A DNA stretch of 44,545 nucleotides from JAQGHR01 sp031411935 (GTDB taxonomy: Bacteria > Planctomycetota > Planctomycetia > Isosphaerales > Isosphaeraceae). Below, piece after piece: positions 7,139 through 16,638 of the stretch (within the stretch, counting starts at the first letter, position 1; each line of letters begins with the position of its first letter). The stretch spans positions 1 to 44,545 of the forward strand of contig JANOBY010000125.1 in the NCBI GenBank assembly GCA_031411935.1, written 5' to 3'. The position numbers and the translations under genes are program-made. The notes under the pieces were generated by a model. That model searched no databases. It was not told the origin of the DNA and saw only the letters and a list, made by a program, of their open reading frames with translations.

Positions 7139-7810
7139 TTGATCCAGACCGTCTATACGGGCCCGAAAGCCACGGTCACCCTCCCGTTCGGCGACCTGAG
7201 CATCAGGGTTGTCAAGCCGAGCGACCCGGATCGCCTCCTGGAAGACGAGGGGGTCCTGGGTCAGAATCGGGTCGATGACTATATGCCGTACTGGGCGTAT
7301 CTCTGGCCGGGGGCTTATCTTCTGGCCGAGGCGGTGGCCCGGGAGCCCTGGACGCCCGGTCGGCATGGACTTGAGATCGGGTGCGGCCTTGGCCTGGCGG
7401 GGCTCGTGGGAGTCGCGCGGGGGCTGACAATCGACTTTACCGATTATGACCGCGCTCCCCTCGACTTCGTGGCCGAAAGCGCGCGAGAGAACGGGTTTGA
7501 CCCGTCAAGCTTCGCCGTGAAACCGCTCGACTGGAGGGATTTGCCGCCGGAACGCTACTCGCTCATCCTGGGGGCGGATGTGCTTTACGAGCGAAAACTC
7601 GTCCCTCTCGTCTGCAACCTTCTCCGCACCATGCTCGAACCGGACGGTGAGGCGATGATCGCCGGGCCCTATCGCGTGGCCACGGAAGACCTTCCGGCCC
7701 AGCTCCGGACTCATGGTCTGGTGGCCGAGTCGAGCCCGATCGAAGCGCGAACCGCAGACCTGGGCCGGATCCAGGGCGTCCTGAGTCGCATCCGGAAACG
7801 ACCCGGATAG
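7139..7810 (+). CDS. Class I SAM-dependent methyltransferase
   Basis: A 223-residue protein with a Rossmann methyltransferase core. The SAM-binding motif I is LEIGCGLGLAGL (about residues 78-89), and motif II ends in an acidic residue in TDYD. A later LILGADVLYE segment resembles the protein-lysine methyltransferase-16/nicotinamide-methyltransferase-like group. An N-terminal segment with YWAYLWPGAYLLAE just before motif I is typical of that group. The target is unknown. The start is taken as TTG with GAGG six bases upstream; no better start was found in frame. It is divergent from the feo operon and stands alone. Confidence 0.8.
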   Translation: MIQTVYTGPKATVTLPFGDLSIRVVKPSDPDRLLEDEGVLGQNRVDDYMPYWAYLWPGAYLLAEAVAREPWTPGRHGLEIGCGLGLAGLVGVARGLTIDFTDYDRAPLDFVAESARENGFDPSSFAVKPLDWRDLPPERYSLILGADVLYERKLVPLVCNLLRTMLEPDGEAMIAGPYRVATEDLPAQLRTHGLVAESSPIEARTADLGRIQGVLSRIRKRPG

Positions 7811-7987
7811 GCCGGATGAGAGGATTCGAGGGGTTCGGTCGGATCCTCGCCGATCGGGGAGCAGGGGTCGCCGCGATACTATGGAAGGGGCGGGATTCCG
7901 CGTTTCTCCCCGGTTCCTTGACAATCAGAACCTGGCACGTCGCGACGACAGGAGGACCCAATCGGCGCGAAAACGTGAATTTGCAGA

Positions 7988-8160
7988 ACGAACCCAATTC
8001 GGCCGCCCGCATCAAGGGGCGCGGTCATCCGATGTGGTTCGCAAAACGAGACTTGTGTCTCGCAGGAGGCAAGGTTCCTCTAAGCCAAGACGGGAAAACG
8101 AACCCAAAACGAACCCAAAACGAAGCCAATTTGGGGCCCCTGGAGGGAAAACGAACCCAA
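7988..8160. repeat. Interspersed ACGAACCCAA repeats
   Basis: The decamer ACGAACCCAA occurs at 7988-7997, 8098-8107, 8109-8118 and 8151-8160, with a one-base variant (ACGAAGCCAA) at 8120-8129. Copies are usually preceded by AAA. Three are packed at 11-base spacing and the others are 30-100 bases apart, so this is neither a microsatellite nor a CRISPR array. Confidence 0.75.
8043..8062 (-). terminator. Weak terminator-like hairpin after the dehydrogenase gene
   Basis: On the minus strand, CGAGAC-ACAA-GTCTCG is followed by TTTT. It lies about 150 bases after the dehydrogenase stop codon and could end the hydroxyproline operon transcript. The stem is only six pairs, so the call is weak. Confidence 0.35.
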
Positions 8161-8214
8161 TGGTCCGGGCCCTCCGGGGCGAGAACTTGCGGGCTGAATC
8201 CGGCTCCGACGAAC

Positions 8215-9464
<1,250 letters not shown>

Positions 9465-9468
<4 letters not shown>

Positions 9469-10409
9469 GAACGAATCCCCATGACGAAAGGATCTTCGGG
9501 GTCCAGGATGAGGGTCGAAAAGGCGTTCACATAGGCCGTCCCGCGAATTCTAGGGATGATCTGGCCATCGACGCGGCGATACGAGCCCTGGAACACGCTG
9601 CCGATGAGGCTTTCCTGTCGCCAGACTTCCCCTTCGGCGAGCTTCCCGTCGGCCGCGAGGCACGCGAGCTTGGCGCTGGTCCCGGTCCCGCAGGGGGACC
9701 GATCATAGGCCTTGCCCGGGCAGAGCACGAAGTTCTTGCTGTGGGCCGACTCCACGGTGGGAGGACCATAGAGTTCGACATGGTCGATCTCTTGCCCGTT
9801 CTCGCCTTTGATGCCTTCCGCATGAAGGGCCTGGCGGATCCGCCACGTCACGTCGGTCAGGCGTTCGACCTCGCTCAGGGCGAGCGTTTCCCCGTGATCC
9901 TTCACGAGAAAGAACCAGTTGCCGCCCCAGGCCACATCACCGGTCACGTTGCCCAGGCCGGGGACGCTTACGGTCACGTCCTTCCTCGTGCGGTAGCTGG
10001 GCACGTTGTCGAGGGCGACCGTGTGGGCCCCTTCGAGCTCGACGTGGATCATGCCGACGGGCGTCTCCATGCGGCGAGGCCCGGGCAGGATCCGCCCGGA
10101 CTCCGCGAGCGCGACCAGCACGCCGATCGTGCCGTGGCCGCACATGCCCAGCAGTCCCACGTTGTTGAAGAAGATCACGCCGAAGTCGCAAGACGGGTCG
10201 CAGTCCTCGATCACGAGGGCCCCGACCATCACGTCCGACCCGCGAGGCTCGTTCACCACGGCCGACCGGAACGTGTCGAACCGCTCGCGAAGGACCGCCG
10301 CCTTCTGGGCGACGGTCCCGGGCCCGAGGTCGGGCCCCCCTCCGATCACCACACGCGTGGGCTCTCCGCCGGTGTGCGTGTCGATCACGGTGATCTGCTC
10401 ACGTGGCAT
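9465..10409 (-). CDS. 4-hydroxyproline 2-epimerase (proline racemase family)
   Basis: A 314-residue proline-racemase-family enzyme. Both catalytic cysteines are visible: Cys90 in MCGHGTIG and Cys240 in DRSPCGTGTSAK. This pair distinguishes racemases/epimerases from trans-3-hydroxyproline dehydratases, which have Thr at the second position. The N-terminal IDTHTGGEPTRVV is the family signature. The expected reaction is interconversion of trans-4-hydroxy-L-proline and cis-4-hydroxy-D-proline in the cytoplasm, the first step of bacterial hydroxyproline breakdown. It lies 25 bases after the deaminase gene and overlaps the dehydrogenase gene by four bases, so the three form one operon. Confidence 0.92.
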
Positions 10410-10434
10410 GGTGTTGATCCCAGGTACGAGATGA

Positions 10435-11349
10435 TTAGACCGAAGCCACGGGCTGGAGCGAGGGGCGACTCGCGACCGCCTTGCGGATCACGCCGAGGAT
10501 GGCCTCACGCTCGTCGCCGATCAGCGAAAGCCGAGGGGCCCGGACGGTCTCCGAACCGAAGCCGACCTCGGCCATGGCGAGCTTGATGTACTGGACCAGC
10601 TTGGGGTGCGTATCCAGGTGCAGCAGTGGGGTGTACCAGCGATAGATCTCGCGGGCTTCGGTCCATCGGCCCTCGGTGGCGAGGTCCCAAAGGGCGCGGT
10701 TCTCGTCGGGGAAGGCATTCACGAGGCCCGAGACCCAGCCGACGGCGCCCAGCAGGAAGCTCTCGAGCGCCAGGTCATCCACACCGCACCATAGGGCATA
10801 GCGGTCGCCGACCAAATTCACGAGGTCGGTGATCCTCCTCACGTTCTCGCTCGACTCCTTGATCGCCACCAGGGTCGGTTCGTCCGCAAGCTCGGCAAAC
10901 ATGGGTGGGGTGATGTCGACCCGGTACGAAGGCGGATTGTTGTAGCACATGATCGGCAGGCCAGAGGCCCTGGCCACGCCCCGGAAGTGCGTCATGGTCT
11001 CGCGAGGGTCCGAGTTGTAGACCATCGCGGGAAGGACCATGAGTCCGTCGAGCCCGATGCTCTCGGCGTCGGCCGCCAGGCGGCAAGCCATGGCCGTGGT
11101 GTATTCCGCCACGCCCGAGAGGACGGGCACCCGGCCTCCCACATGGGCCACCGTGGCCTTGAGGACCTCGCGCTTCTCATGAGCCTCGATTGAGCAATTC
11201 TCGCCGACGGTGCCCAGCATGATCAGGCCGTGGACGCCGGCCGCGATCATGCGATCGACGTGCGCCAGGGTCGAGGGCAGGTCGATCGACTGATCCGAAT
11301 GGAACAGGGTGACGACCGCCGGGAAAACGCCGCGCCAGGCATGAGACAT
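10435..11349 (-). CDS. DapA-fold lyase, probably 1-pyrroline-4-hydroxy-2-carboxylate deaminase
   Basis: A 304-residue (beta/alpha)8 enzyme of the dihydrodipicolinate synthase/N-acetylneuraminate lyase superfamily. The Schiff-base lysine is Lys164 in LVAIKESS, the catalytic Tyr is Tyr136 in MCYNNPPSY, and the Thr of the proton relay is in MLGTVGEN. The start is the ATG followed by SHAWRG; an upstream in-frame extension would run into the divergent promoter. As first gene of the operon with epimerase and dehydrogenase, the best assignment is the deaminase that turns 1-pyrroline-4-hydroxy-2-carboxylate into 2-oxoglutarate semialdehyde. The substrate is inferred from neighbours. Confidence 0.87.
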   Translation of the reverse strand: MSHAWRGVFPAVVTLFHSDQSIDLPSTLAHVDRMIAAGVHGLIMLGTVGENCSIEAHEKREVLKATVAHVGGRVPVLSGVAEYTTAMACRLAADAESIGLDGLMVLPAMVYNSDPRETMTHFRGVARASGLPIMCYNNPPSYRVDITPPMFAELADEPTLVAIKESSENVRRITDLVNLVGDRYALWCGVDDLALESFLLGAVGWVSGLVNAFPDENRALWDLATEGRWTEAREIYRWYTPLLHLDTHPKLVQYIKLAMAEVGFGSETVRAPRLSLIGDEREAILGVIRKAVASRPSLQPVASV

Positions 11350-11378
11350 CGCTTCGGTCCATGGCCAAGTTGATAGAT

Positions 11379-11407
11379 TTGACTTTGTACGCGAGATCAA
11401 AGATAAT
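11379..11407 (+). promoter_or_regulatory. Promoter of the GntR gene
   Basis: TTGACT (11379-11384) is followed after exactly 17 bases by GATAAT (11402-11407) on the plus strand. Transcription should begin near 11414, about 47 bases before the GTG start of the regulator gene. The dyad at 11383-11402 fills the spacer. Confidence 0.6.
11383..11402. promoter_or_regulatory. Inverted repeat in the divergent promoter region
   Basis: CTTTG-(10)-CAAAG lies between the -35 and -10 boxes of the GntR-gene promoter. GntR-type regulators usually bind such dyads in their own promoter, so this is a candidate operator for both divergent units. Confidence 0.4.
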
Positions 11408-11410
11408 CAT

Positions 11411-11422
11411 TTTGCGTGCAAA
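11411..11422. promoter_or_regulatory. Short perfect dyad at the GntR-gene start site
   Basis: TTTGC-GT-GCAAA is a 12-base inverted repeat with 5-base arms, at the expected transcription start of the regulator gene. It shares the TTTG/CAAA core with the dyad at 11383-11402, so the two may be paired operators. Confidence 0.4.
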
Positions 11423-11460
11423 GGCAAGAGGGTGTCGGCAGCATTTGACCCGGGTGCGTC

Positions 11461-12384
11461 GTGAATTCGTTGACGATGGCCGAGTACATCGAGCAGGATC
11501 TGAAGGCCCGGCTGGCCTCGCGGGCGAGCTCTCCGCCTTCGCTCACGCTCCACGAATTGTCGACGCACTACCAGGTGAGCCCCACCCCTGTCCGCCATGC
11601 CCTGCGTGCCTTGATCGATCAGAAGGTGCTCAAGAAGTGCGGCAACGGGCGGGTCGAGATCGATCCCTCCGCCCTGACGGGCCTGGGACAGGGGGAGGCG
11701 ACGGGCGAGACCGTCCAGCGGCCCCGAAGCTCGACCCTACTTGAAGAGCAACTGACCGCCGAGGTCATCGCCCTGGGGCTCAGGGGCAAGGCGGTCCCTC
11801 TGCGCGAGGAGGAAACGGCCGAGAGGTTCGGCGTAGGGAGGACAGCCTTAAGGCAGGCCTTCAACCGGCTCGCGGGGAAGGGGCTGATCGACCATCTGCC
11901 GCGCCGGGGCTGGCGCGTGAGGATCTTCGATGAGGTTGACCTCACCGCCTATCTGCAGGTGCGCGAGGCCATGGAATTGAAGGCCCTGGAGCTCGCCCGC
12001 CCTCATCTGGTCCCTTCGGACCTGAAGGCCATGCTCAGGGGGAACCGGCGATCCCGAGGCGACGGGCACGAGCGCATCGACAATCGTCTGCACGCCTATC
12101 TCGTCGAGAAATCCGGAAATCGCTACCTCCGAGAGTTTTTTGCGGGGGCGGGCGCTTATTACACGACGCTTTTCGATTATGCCGCCCTGGAGACCCGTGT
12201 AACTTCCGCCATGGCCCGCCAGCATCGCGCGATTCTCCGTTCGCTCCTCTCCGAAGATTGGCCCTCCGCCCGACGCATCCTCTCCGCTCATATCCGCGCC
12301 CAGTTGCCGATCGTGAAGCGCGTGATGGCGAGGCTCGCTCCGGGCCCGTCGTGTCACCCACTCGCCGAGGAACCCGGTTCATGA
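11461..12384 (+). CDS. GntR/FCD-family regulator with two winged-helix domains
   Basis: A 307-residue transcription factor. Residues 5-67 form one winged helix-turn-helix (LHELSTHYQVSPTPVRHALRA) and residues 93-154 a second (ETAERFGVGRTALRQAFNRLAG). An FCD-type ligand-binding helical bundle follows at 157-290. The FCD metal-site pattern is present: Asp207, His211, His255 and His277. Ordinary GntR/FCD proteins have one winged helix, so the tandem is unusual. It is divergent from the hydroxyproline operon and most likely controls it, perhaps in response to hydroxyproline or a breakdown product. The start is GTG; an ATG five codons later is possible. Its stop overlaps the next gene's ATG (ATGA). 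Confidence 0.88.
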   Translation: MNSLTMAEYIEQDLKARLASRASSPPSLTLHELSTHYQVSPTPVRHALRALIDQKVLKKCGNGRVEIDPSALTGLGQGEATGETVQRPRSSTLLEEQLTAEVIALGLRGKAVPLREEETAERFGVGRTALRQAFNRLAGKGLIDHLPRRGWRVRIFDEVDLTAYLQVREAMELKALELARPHLVPSDLKAMLRGNRRSRGDGHERIDNRLHAYLVEKSGNRYLREFFAGAGAYYTTLFDYAALETRVTSAMARQHRAILRSLLSEDWPSARRILSAHIRAQLPIVKRVMARLAPGPSCHPLAEEPGS

Positions 12385-14648
12385 ATTCGCCTGCAAGTAC
12401 CGGCATGGCTTCGAGAATCACCGTCGCGACAATCTTGATCCTGTGCGGAGCCGCCGAGGTCCGGGGGCAGGGCAGGAAGTCGGATTACGATCGCGCAGAT
12501 GCCCTGACCGCATGGGCCTCCAGCAAGGTCCAGCGCGTGGAGGTCCGGCCGAGCTGGTCACCCGACGGGAGTCGCTTCGTCTATCGTCGTGACCACCAAG
12601 CCGGAGTCCGCGAATTCGTGGTGGTTTCCACCAAGGATGGCGTGAAGAACCCGGCATTCGATCATGCCGACCTTGCCGCGCAACTCGCAACCAAATCCGG
12701 GAAGGAGGCCACGGCCCAGCGTCTGCCGATCGAGGGTCTCCTGGTTGAAAACGACGGGACCATTCGCTTCGTGGCCTTCGACAAGGGGTGGCGGTACGAT
12801 CCGCGAGATCGGAACCTTGGAGATGCTCAGAAAGAGGAGATCCCGGCACCCCCCACCCGCCCCCGGCGTCGCCGGACGGAGGATCGGCCTCCCCATTTCG
12901 CCCGCCGAGGCGAGGTGTCCCCGGACGGCAATTGGGTCGTCTCCTCGAAGGACCACAATCTCGTCCTGAAGGCCAAGGATTCCTCCGACGAGACCGTCCT
13001 GACCTTGGACGGGAAGAACGGCAACTCGTACGAAGCGAACGTTTTCTGGTCCCCTGACTCGTCCCGTTTTGTCGCCATGAAGCGGGATGCCGGCGAGGAG
13101 CATATCGTCCACTTCACCGAGTCCTCCCCTTCATCGGGAGGCCAGCCGAAGCTGCACTCCTTCCCGTATCACAAGCCGGGTGACAAGATCCCCACCGAGA
13201 AACCGCACCTGTTCGACGTGGCCACCAGGGCGGAGATCGCGCTCAAGGACGACCTGTTTGCGAACCCGTGGAGTCTTGGGGACTTTCGCTGGTCGGCCGA
13301 CTCGTCGCGTTTCTCCTTTCTGTTCAATCAAAGGGGGCACCAGCTGCTGCGGCTCGTCGAGATTGACGCGAGGACGGGATCGATACGCCCGATCATCGAC
13401 GAGACCTCGAAGACCTTCATCGACTACGCGGGCAAGTCCTACCTTAAGAGGATTTCGGACTGCCAGGAAGTGATTTGGATGTCCGAGCGGAGCGGGTGGA
13501 ATCACCTCTACCTTTACAACGAGCTGACCGGAGAAGTGAAAAATCCAATCACTCACGGTGAATGGGTTGTGCGTAGCGTGGATCGCGTGGACGATCAGGC
13601 ACGTCAGATCTGGTTCACGGCCGGCGGAATTCGCCCCGGCCAGGATCCCTATTTCAAGCACGCCTGCCGGGTCAATTTCGACGGATCAGACCTGGTGATC
13701 CTGACCGAGGGGGACGGCACCCACGAGGTGGATTACTCGCCAGATCGTCGCTACCTGATCGACGACTATTCTCGTGTGGATCAGGCTCCGATCACCGAGC
13801 TTCGCGATGGGTTGACCGGTAAGCTCGTGGCCGAGCTCGAGCGCGCCGATGAGTCGGAATTGCGGAAGGAGGGCTGGCAAGTCCCCGAGCGATTCGTGTC
13901 GAAGGCCCGCGACGGCGTGACCGACATCTACGGCGTGATCTTTCGGCCGTCGAACTTCGACCCAACCAGGAAGTACCCGGTGGTCGAGGACATCTATGCC
14001 GGCCCGCAGGACTCATTCGTTCCGCAAAATTATGGTCCAATTCATGGATCGCAGGTTATGGCCGAGCTCGGGTTTATTGTGGTGAAGATCGACGGGCTGG
14101 GCACATCCAACCGGTCGAAGGCCTTTCATGATGTGTGCTGGAAGAACCTGGGGGACGCAGGCTTGCCCGACCGAATCCTCTGGATGAAGGCCGCGGCCGC
14201 GAAAAACTCAGAGATGGACCTCACGCGAGTTGGCGTGTATGGAGGGTCGGCCGGCGGGCAGAATGCCCTGGGGGCCATGCTCGACCATGGGGATTTCTAC
14301 AAGGTCGCGGTCTCGGATTGCGGATGCCACGATAATCGCATGGACAAGATCTGGTGGAACGAGCTTTGGATGGGGTGGCCGGTCGGCCCTCATTACAAGG
14401 AGCAGTCGAACGTCACCAACGCTCACAAGTTGCAGGGAAAGCTGCTGCTCATGGTGGGCGAGATGGATCGAAACGTCGACCCGGCGTCGACCATGCAGGT
14501 CGTGAATGCCCTGGTGAAGGCGGACAAGGATTTCGAGCTCCTGGTCGTCCCTGGCGGTGGGCATGGCGGGGGCGGGAAGTACACACAACGACGTCGGAGA
14601 GACTTCCTCGTCAGGAATCTTCTGGGCGTTGAGCCGAGGCTTGAGTGA
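12381..14648 (+). CDS. Secreted dipeptidyl-peptidase-IV-like serine peptidase (S9)
   Basis: A 755-residue protein with an N-terminal signal peptide (hydrophobic ITVATILILCGAAEV, about residues 12-26). The beta-propeller domain of S9B peptidases comes next, then an alpha/beta-hydrolase domain from about residue 510. The catalytic triad reads Ser623 (YGGSAGG), Asp696 (GEMDR) and His728 (GGGHGGGG). DPP IV-type enzymes cut Xaa-Pro dipeptides from peptide N-termini, probably here in the periplasm or outside. The Ser motif is GGSAGG rather than the common GWSYGG, and the histidine lies in a glycine-rich loop. The ATG overlaps the GntR stop; an ATG eight codons later would also leave a signal peptide. 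Its 3' end overlaps the convergent kinase gene by 38 bases. Confidence 0.88.
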   Translation: MNSPASTGMASRITVATILILCGAAEVRGQGRKSDYDRADALTAWASSKVQRVEVRPSWSPDGSRFVYRRDHQAGVREFVVVSTKDGVKNPAFDHADLAAQLATKSGKEATAQRLPIEGLLVENDGTIRFVAFDKGWRYDPRDRNLGDAQKEEIPAPPTRPRRRRTEDRPPHFARRGEVSPDGNWVVSSKDHNLVLKAKDSSDETVLTLDGKNGNSYEANVFWSPDSSRFVAMKRDAGEEHIVHFTESSPSSGGQPKLHSFPYHKPGDKIPTEKPHLFDVATRAEIALKDDLFANPWSLGDFRWSADSSRFSFLFNQRGHQLLRLVEIDARTGSIRPIIDETSKTFIDYAGKSYLKRISDCQEVIWMSERSGWNHLYLYNELTGEVKNPITHGEWVVRSVDRVDDQARQIWFTAGGIRPGQDPYFKHACRVNFDGSDLVILTEGDGTHEVDYSPDRRYLIDDYSRVDQAPITELRDGLTGKLVAELERADESELRKEGWQVPERFVSKARDGVTDIYGVIFRPSNFDPTRKYPVVEDIYAGPQDSFVPQNYGPIHGSQVMAELGFIVVKIDGLGTSNRSKAFHDVCWKNLGDAGLPDRILWMKAAAAKNSEMDLTRVGVYGGSAGGQNALGAMLDHGDFYKVAVSDCGCHDNRMDKIWWNELWMGWPVGPHYKEQSNVTNAHKLQGKLLLMVGEMDRNVDPASTMQVVNALVKADKDFELLVVPGGGHGGGGKYTQRRRRDFLVRNLLGVEPRLE

Positions 14649-16638
14649 GTTCCCTCTCGGCGAAGGATGGGGGCGCCTTCGGCCTCTGGCCCGCGCGTTC
14701 GGCGAGGTATTCCGCGATGCGATGGTTAAGCTGGATCCAGTCGATCGGCTTGCTCATATGGTCATCACAACCGAAGTTCAGGCATTCCTGCCGATCCTCC
14801 GCCATGGCGTAGGCCGTGATCGCGATGATCCGGCTTCGGATACCCAGATCGCGAAGCTGACGCGTGGCCTCGTATCCATCCAGAACAGGCATCTGCATGT
14901 CCATCAGGATCACGTCGAACGGCTCGCCCTCAAGCATGGCCTCAGAAGCCTGATCGATCGCCTCCTGCCCGTTCTTCGCCAGATTCACCCGTGCGCCTGC
15001 TTTCTCCAGGTGGAAAGCAATCACTCGCTGAATCGAGGCATTATCCTCGGCCAGGAGGATCCGCCCCGGCAGGGGCTTCCACTCGAGCTCGGGCAGAGGC
15101 TGGGCTTGCGTGTGCAGGCTGGTCGGGATGTTCCCTGGGTCACGTCCTTCCGGGATGGGCCCGATCGGCAAGACCAGCCGGAACGTGCTACCCTGACCAA
15201 GCTGACTTTCTGCGGTGAGAGTCCCGCCTAGACACTCGGCGAGTCGCCGACTGATGGCCAGGCCCAGCCCGGTCCCTACCGTGTCGACTTGCGAACCCTG
15301 GTAGAAAGGCTCAAAGAGTTGGGCCTGCTGCTCACGGCTCAGGCCGATCCCTGTGTCCGTCACCTCAACGACCAGGCTTGGACCAAGGGATGTGGTGCTC
15401 GACTGGAGGGAAACCTCCACCTCGCCACGGTGGGTAAACTTGATCGCATTGCTGACGAGATTCATGACGATCTGACGAAACCGGACCGGGTCCGTCAGGA
15501 TTGAGGCAGGCTGAGGACCGATCTGGCGCATGACCAGGGCCAGGCCGCGGTCACTAGCATTCCGCCTGAGGGCGTCGAGCACCTCACCCGCGAGCGCCGA
15601 GGGGGAGCAAGCCCGGCGCTCAACGCTGAGCTTGCCGGATTCGATCTGGGACAGGTCCAGAATATCGTTGATGATCGCCAGCAGGTGGCTGCCGCTCTGG
15701 CGGATGATCATGAGGTCCTCGAGCCGTTCCTTCGGAAGCCTGGCGACCTCAACATCACCCAGCAGGATTTCAGTGAAGCCCAGGATGGAGGTCAGGGGCG
15801 TGCGGATTTCGTGGCTGAAGTGGGCCAGGAACGCACTCTTGGCCCGATCCGCGAGCTCGGCAGCGGCCTTGTCACGTTCCAGTTTCTCGGCAAGGCGTGC
15901 CTGGGTCACGTTTCGAGCGATGCCCGATAGCCCATCGCTCCGATCGAGTTCCTGGGGACAGGCCGTCTCGAACTCAAGAATGACCGGGTGGCCCCAGCGA
16001 GTGTCCACGCGTAATTCCACAGGCACGCAGTGGCCGGCTGATCGATCGTAATCCAGTAGCATCTTGCAGGCCGGTCGGTCTTCGGGCAGGACCAGGGCTT
16101 CCAGCGGAAGGCCGAGCCACTCCTCGGCATCGTGCCCCGTGATCAGTTGGAATTCGGGATTCAGAGACGTGATCAGACCATGCGCATCCACTGTCCAGAA
16201 AATCACCGGCGCGGTTTCGATCAGACGCCGGAAACGAGCTTCGGAATCGATCAGGGCCGCCTCCGATCGCTTGCGTTCCGTCACATCTCGGGCAACAACC
16301 AGGCCAATGGGCTTGGGTCGTGTATGCATCCGACTAACGCTCACGTTGACCGGGATCGCCGGGCCGTCCTTTCGGCTCAGGTAGAACCCCTCACGCGAAT
16401 GATAGAACCCGGTTTGGTGGTAGGCCTCAACAAGTCGATCGAGGGCCCCCGGAATGTCACCAGAGAACAGATCCCACACGCCCAGGGATCTCGCCTGGTC
16501 TCTGGAGAATCCCGTCAGCCTCTGCGCAACGGGATTCAAGTCGAGAACACGATTGTGTTCGGGGTCAAAGTAAAAGCATGCATCATTTGACTCACGGAAG
16601 AGGCTCCTCGCGATCTCCTCGTGGTGTTCAGGGTCCAT
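14611..16638 (-). CDS. Hybrid histidine kinase with two PAS domains and a receiver
   Basis: A 675-residue soluble sensor kinase. Order: PAS (about 10-118), PAS (130-245), dimerisation/phosphoacceptor with His276 in FSHEIRTPLTS, ATPase with the N box LVSNAIKF and G boxes DTGIGLS and GTGLGL (385-490). A receiver follows (525-645), phosphorylated at Asp580 in ILMDMQMPVLDG, with the conserved Lys in MSKPI. No membrane segment is present, so it senses a cytoplasmic signal. There is no output domain, so a further phosphotransfer partner must exist elsewhere. The ATG at 16638 overlaps the end of the Ser/Thr kinase gene by 11 bases, so the two are likely co-translated. The 3' end overlaps the convergent peptidase gene by 38 bases. 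Confidence 0.93.
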   Translation of the reverse strand: MDPEHHEEIARSLFRESNDACFYFDPEHNRVLDLNPVAQRLTGFSRDQARSLGVWDLFSGDIPGALDRLVEAYHQTGFYHSREGFYLSRKDGPAIPVNVSVSRMHTRPKPIGLVVARDVTERKRSEAALIDSEARFRRLIETAPVIFWTVDAHGLITSLNPEFQLITGHDAEEWLGLPLEALVLPEDRPACKMLLDYDRSAGHCVPVELRVDTRWGHPVILEFETACPQELDRSDGLSGIARNVTQARLAEKLERDKAAAELADRAKSAFLAHFSHEIRTPLTSILGFTEILLGDVEVARLPKERLEDLMIIRQSGSHLLAIINDILDLSQIESGKLSVERRACSPSALAGEVLDALRRNASDRGLALVMRQIGPQPASILTDPVRFRQIVMNLVSNAIKFTHRGEVEVSLQSSTTSLGPSLVVEVTDTGIGLSREQQAQLFEPFYQGSQVDTVGTGLGLAISRRLAECLGGTLTAESQLGQGSTFRLVLPIGPIPEGRDPGNIPTSLHTQAQPLPELEWKPLPGRILLAEDNASIQRVIAFHLEKAGARVNLAKNGQEAIDQASEAMLEGEPFDVILMDMQMPVLDGYEATRQLRDLGIRSRIIAITAYAMAEDRQECLNFGCDDHMSKPIDWIQLNHRIAEYLAERAGQRPKAPPSFAERELTQASAQRPEDS

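Larger units (their letters stand above)
7811..8214. other. Intergenic stretch with repeated 10-mers and a hairpin
   Basis: About 400 bases between the 3' ends of the methyltransferase and dehydrogenase genes. It holds five copies of an ACGAACCCAA unit and a small hairpin (listed separately). An open plus-strand frame crosses the region and runs on antisense to the dehydrogenase gene; it has no normal protein composition and was not accepted. Confidence 0.6.

Noticed and set aside
7988..8160. CRISPR array suggested by the repeated ACGAACCCAA
   Set aside because: Units are only 10 bases, spacing is irregular and no cas genes are present.
12258..12380. Upstream extension of the peptidase gene
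   Set aside because: It lies inside the regulator gene and would place a long basic stretch before the signal peptide; the ATGA junction is a normal start.
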